NCBI GenBank assembly: GCA_046758465.1
Contig: JBHIAG010000013.1
Location: forward strand, 1 to 31,365
Reading direction: 5' to 3'
DNA length: 31,365 nt
DNA from: JBHIAG01 sp046758465
GTDB taxonomy: Bacteria; Acidobacteriota; Terriglobia; Acidiferrales; 2-02-FULL-67-57
The notes under the pieces were generated by a model, which was not told the origin of the DNA, ran no database searches, and was given only the letters and a program-made list of their open reading frames with translations. Below are positions 15,247 to 22,277 of the stretch, one piece after another (position 1 is the stretch's first letter; each line of letters starts with the position of its first letter). The position numbers and the translations under genes are program-made.

Positions 15247-15810
15247 ATGTCGCTCGCCCTCGCACGCCGCTACGCGCGGGCGCTGGCCGATGTGCTCTTC
15301 GAGGAGAAGGTGCCGCCGGCCAAGCAGCGCACGCAGGTTCGCGAGCTGAAAAAGCAGGTGGCACAGTTCGCCTCGCTGCTCGGCGACCACCCGGCGCTGC
15401 GCAACGTCCTCGCCAGCCCGGCCGTGGCGCGCGAGGACAAGCTCGCCGTCCTCGACCGGCTTGCAAAACGCTTGAAGATTCCTCCCACGGGCCGCAACTT
15501 CCTCGCCTTGCTCATCGAGAAGCGCCGGCTCGACCTGCTCAACCTCATCCTCACGAGCTTCGATACGGAAATCTACCGTCGCCTGGGCATCGTTTCCATT
15601 GAGGTCACGACGGCGGTGGCGTTGGCTCCGAAAGAGAAACAAGAGCTGGCGGCGAAGCTCCGCCAGCGGATGGACTCGGAGGTCGAGCTGCGTTTTGGTG
15701 AAGATCCGGATATCCTGAGCGGAGGTATCATTCGCCTAGGCAGCACGGTTTACGACGGCTCCTTGCGCGTGCAGTTGCGGCAGCTCCAAGCGCGTATGAC
15801 GCGCGAATGA
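15247..15810 (+). CDS. atpH: ATP synthase F1 subunit delta
   Basis: A protein of 187 aa from the ATG at 15247, chosen because AAAGGAGGTAGG lies just upstream; the frame is open further to 15199, but those residues do not resemble delta. Delta joins the peripheral stalk to the top of the alpha/beta hexamer. The N-terminal helical domain starts SLALARRYARALADVLFEE, as is usual. NFLALLIEKRRLDLLNLIL and the C-terminal PDILSGGIIRLGSTVYDGSL are strongly typical (the latter matches the G-G-X-X-X-X-X-G...D-G-S element). The length matches the family. The alpha gene follows after 63 bases. Confidence 0.93.
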   Translation: MSLALARRYARALADVLFEEKVPPAKQRTQVRELKKQVAQFASLLGDHPALRNVLASPAVAREDKLAVLDRLAKRLKIPPTGRNFLALLIEKRRLDLLNLILTSFDTEIYRRLGIVSIEVTTAVALAPKEKQELAAKLRQRMDSEVELRFGEDPDILSGGIIRLGSTVYDGSLRVQLRQLQARMTRE

Positions 15811-15873
15811 AGCCTTCGAGCCGTCTGGCGACGCGAGGCTGAGTACGGCTGACCTTACACGGAGGCAGGTCGA

Positions 15874-17415
15874 ATGGCCAACATCAAGGCGGATGAAATC
15901 ACCAAGCTCCTCCGGCAGCAGATTGCCAACTACGAGCAATCGGTCACGGTGGAAGAGGTCGGCTCGGTGATTTCGGTGGGCGACGGCATTGCCCGCATCC
16001 ACGGCCTTGAGAAAGTCATGGCGGTGGAGATGCTCGAGTTTCCCCACGGCGTCACCGGCATCGCGCTCAACCTCGAGGAGGATCAGGTGGGCGCCGTGCT
16101 GCTGGGGGACTACCACGAGATCAAGGAGGGCGACACGGTGAAGCGCACCGGCAAGATTATGTCGGTGCCTGTGGGTGAAGCACTCATCGGCCGCGTTGTC
16201 AATCCGCTCGGCCAGCCCGTTGACGGCAAGGGGCCCATCGTCACCGAGCAGTCCAATCCGGTGGAGCGGCTTGCGGCGGGCGTCGTCGACCGCCGACCCG
16301 TGCGCGAACCTCTCCAGACCGGCATCAAGGCAATTGACGCCATGATCCCCATCGGCCGCGGCCAGCGCGAGCTCATCATCGGCGACCGCCAGACCGGCAA
16401 GACCGCCATCATCCTCGACACCATTCTGAACCAGCGTGGCGGCGACGTCATCTGCATCTACATTGCCGTCGGCCAGAAACGCTCCACCGTCGCCCAGGTG
16501 GTCAAGACGCTGGGAGACAACGGCGCACTCGACTACACCATCGTCGTCACCGCCTCGGCCAGCGAGCCCGCTACCATGCAGTACATTGCTCCCTACGCCG
16601 GCTGTGCTATGGGTGAGTACTTCCGCGACCGCGGCCAGCACGCCGTCTGCTTCTACGACGACCTCTCCAAACACGCTGCAGCCTACCGCGAGATTTCCCT
16701 GCTGCTGCGCCGCCCGCCCGGCCGGGAAGCCTTCCCCGGCGACGTCTTCTACCTGCACTCGCGCTTACTGGAGCGCGCCGCCAAGTACGACGACGCGCAC
16801 GGTGGCGGTTCGCTCACCGCTATCCCCGTCATCGAGACCCAGGCGGGCGACATCTCCGCCTACATTCCCACTAACGTCATCTCCATCACTGACGGGCAGA
16901 TTTATCTGGAGGCGGATTTGTTCCACGGCGGCATCCGTCCGGCCATCAACGTGGGCCTGTCGGTTTCGCGCGTGGGCGGCAACGCCCAGATCAAGGCGAT
17001 GAAGCAGATTGCGGGCACGCTGCGGCTGGAGCTCGCCCAGTACCGGGAACTGGCCGCCTTCGCCCAGTTCGGCTCCGAACTCGACCGCGCCACCCAGGCG
17101 CAACTCGCCCGCGGCGAGCGCCTCACCGAACTCCTCAAGCAGGATCAGTTCGTCCCGCTGCCGGTCGAAAAGCAGATCGCGGTCATCTTCGCCGGCACTG
17201 GCGGCTACGTAGATGACCTGGCGGTGAGCGAGTGCCAGGTGTTCGAGAGTGCGCTCTATGAGTTCTTCGACACCGGCTACAGTGGCTTGCTCAAGAAAAT
17301 CCGCGAGAAGAAGACGCTCGACGAGGAGCTCCGCGGCGAACTCGATACGGCCCTGAAGGAATTCAAAGAGAAGTTTGCTGCCGCCCGCGCCGCCCGCGCC
17401 GGCACAGCTTCGTGA
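15874..17415 (+). CDS. atpA: ATP synthase F1 subunit alpha
   Basis: The non-catalytic nucleotide-binding subunit of F1, 513 aa, of normal length. The N-terminal helix and beta-barrel (VGSVISVGDGIARIHGLEKV) are followed by the Walker A motif GDRQTGKT at residues 170-177. ICIYIAVGQKRSTVAQV, YDDLSKHAAAYREISLLLRR and the segment around VGLSVSRVGGNAQIKAMK are canonical for alpha. The C-terminal helical domain ends in a run of Ala and Arg. GAGGCAGG lies a few bases upstream of the ATG. After the stop, 189 bases made almost entirely of repeats separate it from atpG. Confidence 0.98.
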   Translation: MANIKADEITKLLRQQIANYEQSVTVEEVGSVISVGDGIARIHGLEKVMAVEMLEFPHGVTGIALNLEEDQVGAVLLGDYHEIKEGDTVKRTGKIMSVPVGEALIGRVVNPLGQPVDGKGPIVTEQSNPVERLAAGVVDRRPVREPLQTGIKAIDAMIPIGRGQRELIIGDRQTGKTAIILDTILNQRGGDVICIYIAVGQKRSTVAQVVKTLGDNGALDYTIVVTASASEPATMQYIAPYAGCAMGEYFRDRGQHAVCFYDDLSKHAAAYREISLLLRRPPGREAFPGDVFYLHSRLLERAAKYDDAHGGGSLTAIPVIETQAGDISAYIPTNVISITDGQIYLEADLFHGGIRPAINVGLSVSRVGGNAQIKAMKQIAGTLRLELAQYRELAAFAQFGSELDRATQAQLARGERLTELLKQDQFVPLPVEKQIAVIFAGTGGYVDDLAVSECQVFESALYEFFDTGYSGLLKKIREKKTLDEELRGELDTALKEFKEKFAAARAARAGTAS

Positions 17416-17440
17416 AACGTGCAACGGCTCTCACCACCAA

Positions 17441-17490
17441 GCCCCCAGCCTGCCCCGTTCTGTTCCGCGGGGGCACCGGCCTGGGGGAGG
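17441..17490. repeat. Hairpin repeat, family B, copy 1 (atpA-atpG junction)
   Basis: GCCCCCAGCCTGCCCCG at 17441-17457 is identical to 23818-23834. After a 10-12 base variable centre both copies continue with GGGGCACC and GCCTGGG, forming an imperfect hairpin. Together with the following family A copy it fills most of the atpA-atpG gap. Confidence 0.7.
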
Positions 17491-17500
17491 TTCGCACTCA

Positions 17501-17562
17501 GTTCAGCCCAGCGGCCCCCGCCGCTGGGTCCCGGTGGCGGGGGCCCTTCGACTTCGCTCAGG
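17501..17562 (+). repeat. Dispersed palindromic repeat, family A, copy 2, with CTTCGACTTCGCTCAGG tail
   Basis: The end motif GTTCAGCCCAG (17501-17511) begins the core palindrome CCCAGCGG/CCGCTGGG (17507-17528). Then CCCTTCGACTTCGCTCAGG (17544-17562) follows, which occurs in reverse orientation inside the copy at 23700-23751. Confidence 0.72.
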
Positions 17563-17604
17563 ATAGGCCACGGGGCTCGATGTGGAAGACTCGAGTAATT
17601 TGAA

Positions 17605-18561
17605 ATGCCGACGCTGATTGATCATCGCCGGCGGATTCGCTCGGTGCGGAACACGCAGAAGATTACCCGAGCGATGAAGCTGGTTTCGGCGGCGAAGCTG
17701 CGCCGGGCGCAGGAGCGGATTTTTGCCGCGCGTCCTTATGCGCGGATGATGCTCGCGGTGCTGCGCAGTCTGGCGCTGCGGGCCGAAGTGCGTACCCATC
17801 CCTTGCTGCAAACACGGCCGGAGAAGCGTTTCCTGGTGTTGCTGCTGAGCGGCGACAAAGGCCTCTGCGGACCGTTCAACACCAACGTCATCCGCACCGC
17901 CCAGGACTTCCTGGCCGAACACCGCAACGGGTTCGAGTCCGAACTCATCACCATTGGCAAGAAAGGGCGCGATTTCTACCGCCGGCACAAACAGGCGCTC
18001 CGCGCCGAGTGGATCAACCTTTTTCTGCGCCGGGTCGAGTACAGCCACGCGCGCGAAATCGCCGCCCGGGTCATCGAGCTCTATTCCAAAGCGGAAATCG
18101 ACGCTGTCTATCTCATCTACAATGAATTCAAGAGTATCTTGGCGCAGCGGCTGATGGTGGAAAAGCTGCTGCCGCTCGAAGGTGTTTTACCGGCCCCGTC
18201 CGTAGGGAGGGGGCCGGCGCGCGCCGAAGGCATCGCGGTCCGGGGCGGTGAAGCCATCACGGCTGCACCCGTCCGCGAAGGGACGCCGCCGGTCGCCGGG
18301 GCACAAGTAGACTACATTTACGAGCAGCCGCCGCTGGCGTTGCTGAGCGTGCTGCTGCCGCGCCACATCGAGGTGCAGATTTTCCGTGCGCTGCTGGAAT
18401 CGGCCGCCGCCGAGCAGGCCGCCCGCATGACGGCGATGGACGCGGCCACGAACAACGCCGCCGAAATGATCGAGCGGTTGACGCTCGAGATGAACAAAAT
18501 TCGCCAGGCACAGATTACGCGAGAGATTATCGAAATTGTAAGCGGCGCGGCAGCCTTGTAG
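17605..18561 (+). CDS. atpG: ATP synthase F1 subunit gamma, with an extra loop
   Basis: The central rotor subunit, 318 aa. The N-terminal coiled-coil helix (RRIRSVRNTQKITRAMKLVS) and the C-terminal helix (RMTAMDAATNNAAEMIERLT ... ITREIIEIVSGAAAL) are canonical, as is LLSGDKGLCGPFNTN. The protein is about 30 residues longer than usual. The excess lies at residues about 192-232 (from VLPAPSVGRGPARAEG to TPPVAG), between LLPLEG and VDYIYEQPP, a surface loop in known structures. The DNA there contains a palindrome at 18190-18217. The reading frame is intact, so the protein is probably functional. The four-helix-bundle cassette follows. Confidence 0.95.
   Translation: MPTLIDHRRRIRSVRNTQKITRAMKLVSAAKLRRAQERIFAARPYARMMLAVLRSLALRAEVRTHPLLQTRPEKRFLVLLLSGDKGLCGPFNTNVIRTAQDFLAEHRNGFESELITIGKKGRDFYRRHKQALRAEWINLFLRRVEYSHAREIAARVIELYSKAEIDAVYLIYNEFKSILAQRLMVEKLLPLEGVLPAPSVGRGPARAEGIAVRGGEAITAAPVREGTPPVAGAQVDYIYEQPPLALLSVLLPRHIEVQIFRALLESAAAEQAARMTAMDAATNNAAEMIERLTLEMNKIRQAQITREIIEIVSGAAAL
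18190..18217. repeat. Palindrome inside atpG coding sequence
   Basis: CCGGCCCC (18190-18197) and GGGGCCGG (18210-18217) are exact inverted arms around a 12-base centre. They lie within the stretch encoding the extra gamma-subunit loop. Confidence 0.65.
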
Positions 18562-18991
18562 CGTAACTCGTGACTTGTGGCTGGTGACGCGTGAAAATCA
18601 GGAGCTTCACAGAATTGGTAGCGTGGCAAAAAGCCCACGAGCTCGCTTTGCTCATTTATCAAGTCACAAAGAAGTTTCCACGAGAGGAGCAATTCGGTTT
18701 GATTTCTCAGTTGCGGCGCGCCTCTAGCTCCGTAGCGGCTAATATCGCAGAAGGCTTCGGGCGCCGGACTACGAAAGAGCTGCTGCACAGTTTGCGGATA
18801 GCCAATGGCGAAGCGGAAGGAACACGGTACTTCTCCCTGCTGAGCCGGGATTTGAACTACATGAACCTAGGCGAGTTCAACCAGGTGAATCAGTTGTGCG
18901 ATTCCGTCAGCCGGCTGGTAAGTGCCCTGGGACGCTCCTTAAAGAATTCCGCTTCACGAGTTACGAGTCACCAGTCACGAGTCACACGTAA
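18562..18991. mobile_element. Inverted-repeat-bounded four-helix-bundle (IVS-like) cassette between atpG and atpD
   Basis: CGTAACTCGTGA at 18562-18573 has its exact reverse complement TCACGAGTTACG at 18954-18965. A second, overlapping alignment pairs 18564-18588 with 18967-18991 (about 20 of 25 positions, including GTCACCAG and AGTCAC). These ends enclose the four-helix-bundle gene. The layout recalls intervening sequences of 23S rRNA, which also have complementary ends and may encode this protein family. Mobility is an inference. Confidence 0.55.
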
Positions 18992-19010
18992 CCCTAGGAG
19001 CCAATTATGA
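18591..19010 (+). CDS. Four-helix-bundle protein of the 23S rRNA intervening-sequence (IVP) family
   Basis: A 139-aa protein. Family hallmarks are SFTELVAWQKAHELALLIYQ, TKKFPREEQFGLISQLRRAS and SSVAANIAEGFGRRTTKELL. These proteins form pentameric four-helix bundles and are encoded inside 23S rRNA intervening sequences or elsewhere; their role is unclear. The GTG start at 18591 lies at the inner edge of the left inverted repeat. The last 20 or so residues (SRVTSHQSRVTRNPRSQL) are translated from the right repeat and are not part of the usual fold. The TGA stop overlaps the atpD start (ATGA at 19007-19010), so its translation would feed into the beta subunit. It is out of place in an F1 operon and is probably an insertion. 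Confidence 0.85.
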   Translation: MKIRSFTELVAWQKAHELALLIYQVTKKFPREEQFGLISQLRRASSSVAANIAEGFGRRTTKELLHSLRIANGEAEGTRYFSLLSRDLNYMNLGEFNQVNQLCDSVSRLVSALGRSLKNSASRVTSHQSRVTRNPRSQL

Positions 19011-20461
19011 AGGTAGGAGAGTACAAAAGCGTGGGCCAGGTGGTGCAGGTGATCGGGCCGGTCGTAGACGTCGAGTTCGAAGAGGAAAAGCTGCCCGCCA
19101 TCTACAACGCCATCCGCATCACCAGCGAAGGCTTCGACGTCCCGGGCGCAATTGATGTCATCGCCGAAGCCCAGCAGCATCTGGGCGAAAACCGTGTGCG
19201 CTGCGTCTCGATGAAGCCTACCGACGGCATGGTGCGCGGGATGAAAGCTTACGACACCGGTCAGCCCATCACGGTGCCGGTCGGCCGCGCCACCCTCGGC
19301 CGCGTCATCAACGTCATCGGCGAGCCCGTGGACAACCTCGGCCCCGTTCGCACCGACAAGTTCTACCCCATCCATCGCCCGGCGCCGCCCCTCGATGAGC
19401 AGTCCACCACCCAGGAAATGTTTGAGACCGGCGTCAAGGTCATTGACCTGCTCCAACCCTTCCTGCGTGGCGGCAAAGTGGGCATGTTTGGCGGGGCCGG
19501 CGTGGGCAAGACAGTGATCATCATGGAGATGATCCACAACGTGGCCATGAAGCACGGCGGCGTTTCGGTTTTCGCCGGTGTGGGCGAGCGCACACGCGAG
19601 GGCAACGACCTGTGGCTGGAGATGCAGGAGTCGGGCGTGATCAAGCCCGGCGACCCGGACAAATCCCGCGCCGCGCTCGTCTACGGTCAGATGACCGAGC
19701 CGCCCGGCGCCCGCCTGCGCGTCGGCCTGACCGGACTCTCGGTGGCCGAATACTTCCGCGACGAAGAGGGCCTCGACGTGCTCCTGTTCATCGACAACAT
19801 CTTCCGCTTCGTGCAAGCCGGCTCGGAAGTCTCGGCGCTGCTCGGGCGGATGCCGTCGGCCGTGGGCTACCAGCCCAACCTCTCGACTGAACTCGGCGAG
19901 CTTGAGGAGCGCATCACGTCCACCAAGAAGGGGTCGGTCACTTCCGTCCAGGCTATCTACGTGCCCGCCGACGACCTCACCGACCCGGCTCCGGCTACCA
20001 CCTTCAGTCACCTGGACGCCACTCTGGTGCTCTCGCGCCCGATCGCCGAGCTGGGCATCTACCCGGCGGTTGACCCCTTGCAGAGCTACTCGCGCATCCT
20101 CGACCCGCGGGTCATTGGCGAGGAGCACTATCGCGTGGCGCGGTCGGTGAAGTCGATCCTGCAGCGCTACAAAGACCTGCAGGACATCATCGCCATCCTG
20201 GGCATCGAAGAGCTCTCGGAAGAGGACAAGCTGGTGGTCGCGCGCGCGCGCAAGATCCAGAAGTTCCTCTCACAGCCATTCTTTGTGGCGGAACAGTTCA
20301 CGGGCCTGGCGGGCAAGTACGTCAAGATCGAGGACACCATCAAAGGCTTCCAGCAGATTGTCGCGGGCCAGCATGATGAAATCACCGAGCAGGCCTTCTA
20401 CATGGTGGGCACGATTGACGAGGTGCTGGAGAAAGCCGAGAAGATACAAGCCGCTGTCTAA
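19007..20461 (+). CDS. atpD: ATP synthase F1 subunit beta
   Basis: The catalytic subunit of F1, 484 aa, of normal length. The N-terminal barrel (GQVVQVIGPVVDVEF) leads to the Walker A motif GGAGVGKT at residues 162-169. The segment GVGERTREGNDLWLEM carries the catalytic Glu. LIDNIFRFVQAGSEVSALLG and the C-terminal helices starting from RYKDLQDIIAILG are standard. LLFIDN carries the Walker B Asp. AGGAG lies eight bases before the ATG, just outside the right repeat of the preceding cassette, so beta can be initiated independently as well as by coupling. A 75-base repeat-like spacer separates it from atpC. Confidence 0.98.
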   Translation: MKVGEYKSVGQVVQVIGPVVDVEFEEEKLPAIYNAIRITSEGFDVPGAIDVIAEAQQHLGENRVRCVSMKPTDGMVRGMKAYDTGQPITVPVGRATLGRVINVIGEPVDNLGPVRTDKFYPIHRPAPPLDEQSTTQEMFETGVKVIDLLQPFLRGGKVGMFGGAGVGKTVIIMEMIHNVAMKHGGVSVFAGVGERTREGNDLWLEMQESGVIKPGDPDKSRAALVYGQMTEPPGARLRVGLTGLSVAEYFRDEEGLDVLLFIDNIFRFVQAGSEVSALLGRMPSAVGYQPNLSTELGELEERITSTKKGSVTSVQAIYVPADDLTDPAPATTFSHLDATLVLSRPIAELGIYPAVDPLQSYSRILDPRVIGEEHYRVARSVKSILQRYKDLQDIIAILGIEELSEEDKLVVARARKIQKFLSQPFFVAEQFTGLAGKYVKIEDTIKGFQQIVAGQHDEITEQAFYMVGTIDEVLEKAEKIQAAV

Positions 20462-20469
20462 CCGCGAGT

Positions 20470-20520
20470 ATCGTACCCGGTACCGTGTGCTTTGTGAACC
20501 ACAAGGTACGAAGTACAAGG
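20470..20520. repeat. GTAC-rich imperfect inverted repeat in the atpD-atpC gap
   Basis: The spacer holds CGTACCCGGTACCGTGTGC, TTTGTG, CACAAGGTACG and AAGTACAAGG, an imperfect back-to-back arrangement of GTAC and CAAAG/CTTTG motifs. It has the degenerate short-period look of dispersed intergenic repeats, but no second copy was found in this window. Confidence 0.4.
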
Positions 20521-20536
20521 CAGGGGTCACGCTACC

Positions 20537-21001
20537 ATGCTGCCAGAAACGTTCGAACTGCAGATCGTCACTCACGAGCGGCTGGTGGTCCGCGAGGAGG
20601 TACAGGAAGCACAGGTGCCCGGCAAGAACGGCTACCTGGGCATCCTGCCGGGACACGCGCCCCTACTGAGCGAGCTGATGGTAGGCGAGGTCAGCTACCG
20701 GCGGGGCGCCGCGTGGGCCGATATGGCCGTCGCCTGGGGCTTCGTCGAGGTGCTGCCCGACCGTGTGATCGTGCTGGCAGAGACCGCCGAGCGCGCCGAA
20801 GAGATCGATGTCGAGCGCGCGGCGACTGCCCGCCGGCGCGCCGAAGAGCGCCTGGCGCGCGCAGGCCAAGACCCCGCAATTGACCTCAACCGCGCCCAGG
20901 TGGCCCTCCAACGGGCGCTCACTCGCCTGCAAGTAGCGGGCAAGGGTGCGGGCGCCGCACCGCCAGGCGCGCTCCCCACCGAGCCCGTCCCGGCTCCGTA
21001 G
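20537..21001 (+). CDS. atpC: ATP synthase F1 subunit epsilon
   Basis: The regulatory rotor subunit, 154 aa. The N-terminal beta-sandwich is clear: FELQIVTHERLVVREEVQEA, then VPGKNGYLGILPGHAPLLSE and a strand with WGFVEVLPDRVIVLAETAE. The C-terminal helical hairpin (ARRRAEERLARAG ... VALQRALTRLQVA) is present and is followed by an unusual Gly/Ala/Pro tail of about 20 aa (GKGAGAAPPGALPTEPVPAP). It is the last ATP synthase gene. A glutaredoxin-like gene follows after about 50 bases without an obvious terminator. Confidence 0.93.
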   Translation: MLPETFELQIVTHERLVVREEVQEAQVPGKNGYLGILPGHAPLLSELMVGEVSYRRGAAWADMAVAWGFVEVLPDRVIVLAETAERAEEIDVERAATARRRAEERLARAGQDPAIDLNRAQVALQRALTRLQVAGKGAGAAPPGALPTEPVPAP

Positions 21002-21053
21002 AATCCCGTAGCCAGCTACAGCATCTTATCGTTGGAGTCATTGGAAGACGGCA

Positions 21054-21299
21054 ATGACGATACGGATGTATTTTGCACCCTGGTGCCACGACTGCCGCGC
21101 CGCCAAACGCTTTCTTGACGCCCGCGGCCTCGCCTACGAACGCGTCAATATCGAAGACGACCCGGCAGCGGCTGAGCTCATCATCGCAAAGAACCGGGGC
21201 AAGCGCAAAATTCCCCCCTTTGAGGTGGAGGGCCGCTGGTTCGCCCTCAGCCCCTTTGACCCAAACTTCCTTGCCGCCCAACTCGGCCTCGAACCCTAG
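21054..21299 (+). CDS. Glutaredoxin/thioredoxin-like small redox protein
   Basis: An 81-aa single-domain protein. The redox pair is Cys11-His-Asp-Cys14 in FAPWCHDCRAAKRFL, and the cis-proline region is KIPPFEVEG. Strand and helix order (MYFAPWC..., FLDARGLAYERVNIED, then AAELIIAKNRGKRKIPPFEV) fits glutaredoxins of the NrdH/mycoredoxin type. It would reduce disulfides or mixed disulfides in the cytoplasm. The WCHDC active site differs from classical CPYC. The ATG is preceded by GGAAGA. Stop TAG; the CDF gene follows 47 bases later in the same direction. Confidence 0.85.
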   Translation: MTIRMYFAPWCHDCRAAKRFLDARGLAYERVNIEDDPAAAELIIAKNRGKRKIPPFEVEGRWFALSPFDPNFLAAQLGLEP

Positions 21300-21346
21300 A
21301 GGTCGCGCTTTGCTTCTGCGGCGCTGACCCGCTACACTTTTCCGTT

Positions 21347-22264
21347 ATGCATGTGCATGCGGAGGCTTCGCCCCGCCTGGCCGGGGCACTGAAGTGGTCG
21401 CTGGCGGCTACACTGGTTTTAGTCGCTGTCGAGTTTGCAGCCGGCACCTACGCCCACTCGCTGGCGCTCATCTCCGACGCCGTCCACAACCTGAGCGACA
21501 TCCCTGCAATGGTGCTCGCGCTGCTGGCCGTGTGGCTGGCGCGAAAGCCGGTGGACCGCAAGCGCACCTATGGCTACCACCGCGCCGGCATCCTGGCTGC
21601 CTTCGTGAATACACTGGCGCTCGTCGCCATCGCCGGCTACATCGTCTGGGAAGCTTACAGCCGGCTGCAAGCGCCGGAGCCGGTGCGCGCGAACGTAATG
21701 CTGGTGGTAGCGGTGGTCGCTCTGGTCGTCAACTCCGGCATTGCGCTGGCGCTGGTACGCGGCCGGCGCGACCTGAACATTCGCGCCCTGCTTGTCCACA
21801 ACGCCGGCGATGCCGCCTCCAACCTGGGCATCCTCGTCGGAGCCTTCCTGATTACCCGTACGGGTTGGTATGCCCTGGACCCGCTCATCAGCTTCGGCAT
21901 CGCGGCGCTGGTGCTCTGGAGCGCTGGGGGAATCCTGCGCGAAACCTCCAACATCTTGCTCGAAGGCTTGCCGAAGGGAATGAAACTCGAAGACGTCGTC
22001 GCAGCGCTGGTGGCCATTCCCGGCGTGGAGGAGATTCACGACGTGCACATCTGGTCGCTTGGCTCCAACTTCCACGCGCTCTCCTGCCACGTGCGTGTCG
22101 CCGATATGCAGATGCGCGAGGCGGGCAAGCTCCTGGCCCACATCAACCAGGTGCTCGCCCAGCACTTCCAGATCACTCATACCACCATCCAGTTCGAACA
22201 CATTCCGTCGCAACCTGCCCACTACATGCCTGCTAGCCCGAACGTCGAAAATCAAAAGCCGTAG
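21347..22264 (+). CDS. Cation diffusion facilitator (CzcD/ZitB-type) metal efflux protein
   Basis: A 305-aa membrane antiporter of the CDF family that exports Zn2+ or similar ions in exchange for protons. The transmembrane helix 2 site is SLALISDAVHNLSD (His47, Asp51), and the helix 5 site is HNAGDAASN (His151, Asp155), the His/Asp tetrad seen in zinc-type CDFs. Six hydrophobic segments lie within residues 15-200, followed by the cytoplasmic domain (IPGVEEIHDVHIWSLGSNFH). A short His-containing N-terminus (MHVHAEA) may also bind metal. It is convergent with serS; only 13 bases separate the two stops, and no terminator hairpin is evident. Confidence 0.93.
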   Translation: MHVHAEASPRLAGALKWSLAATLVLVAVEFAAGTYAHSLALISDAVHNLSDIPAMVLALLAVWLARKPVDRKRTYGYHRAGILAAFVNTLALVAIAGYIVWEAYSRLQAPEPVRANVMLVVAVVALVVNSGIALALVRGRRDLNIRALLVHNAGDAASNLGILVGAFLITRTGWYALDPLISFGIAALVLWSAGGILRETSNILLEGLPKGMKLEDVVAALVAIPGVEEIHDVHIWSLGSNFHALSCHVRVADMQMREAGKLLAHINQVLAQHFQITHTTIQFEHIPSQPAHYMPASPNVENQKP

Positions 22265-22277
22265 GCGAACCCAGAAT

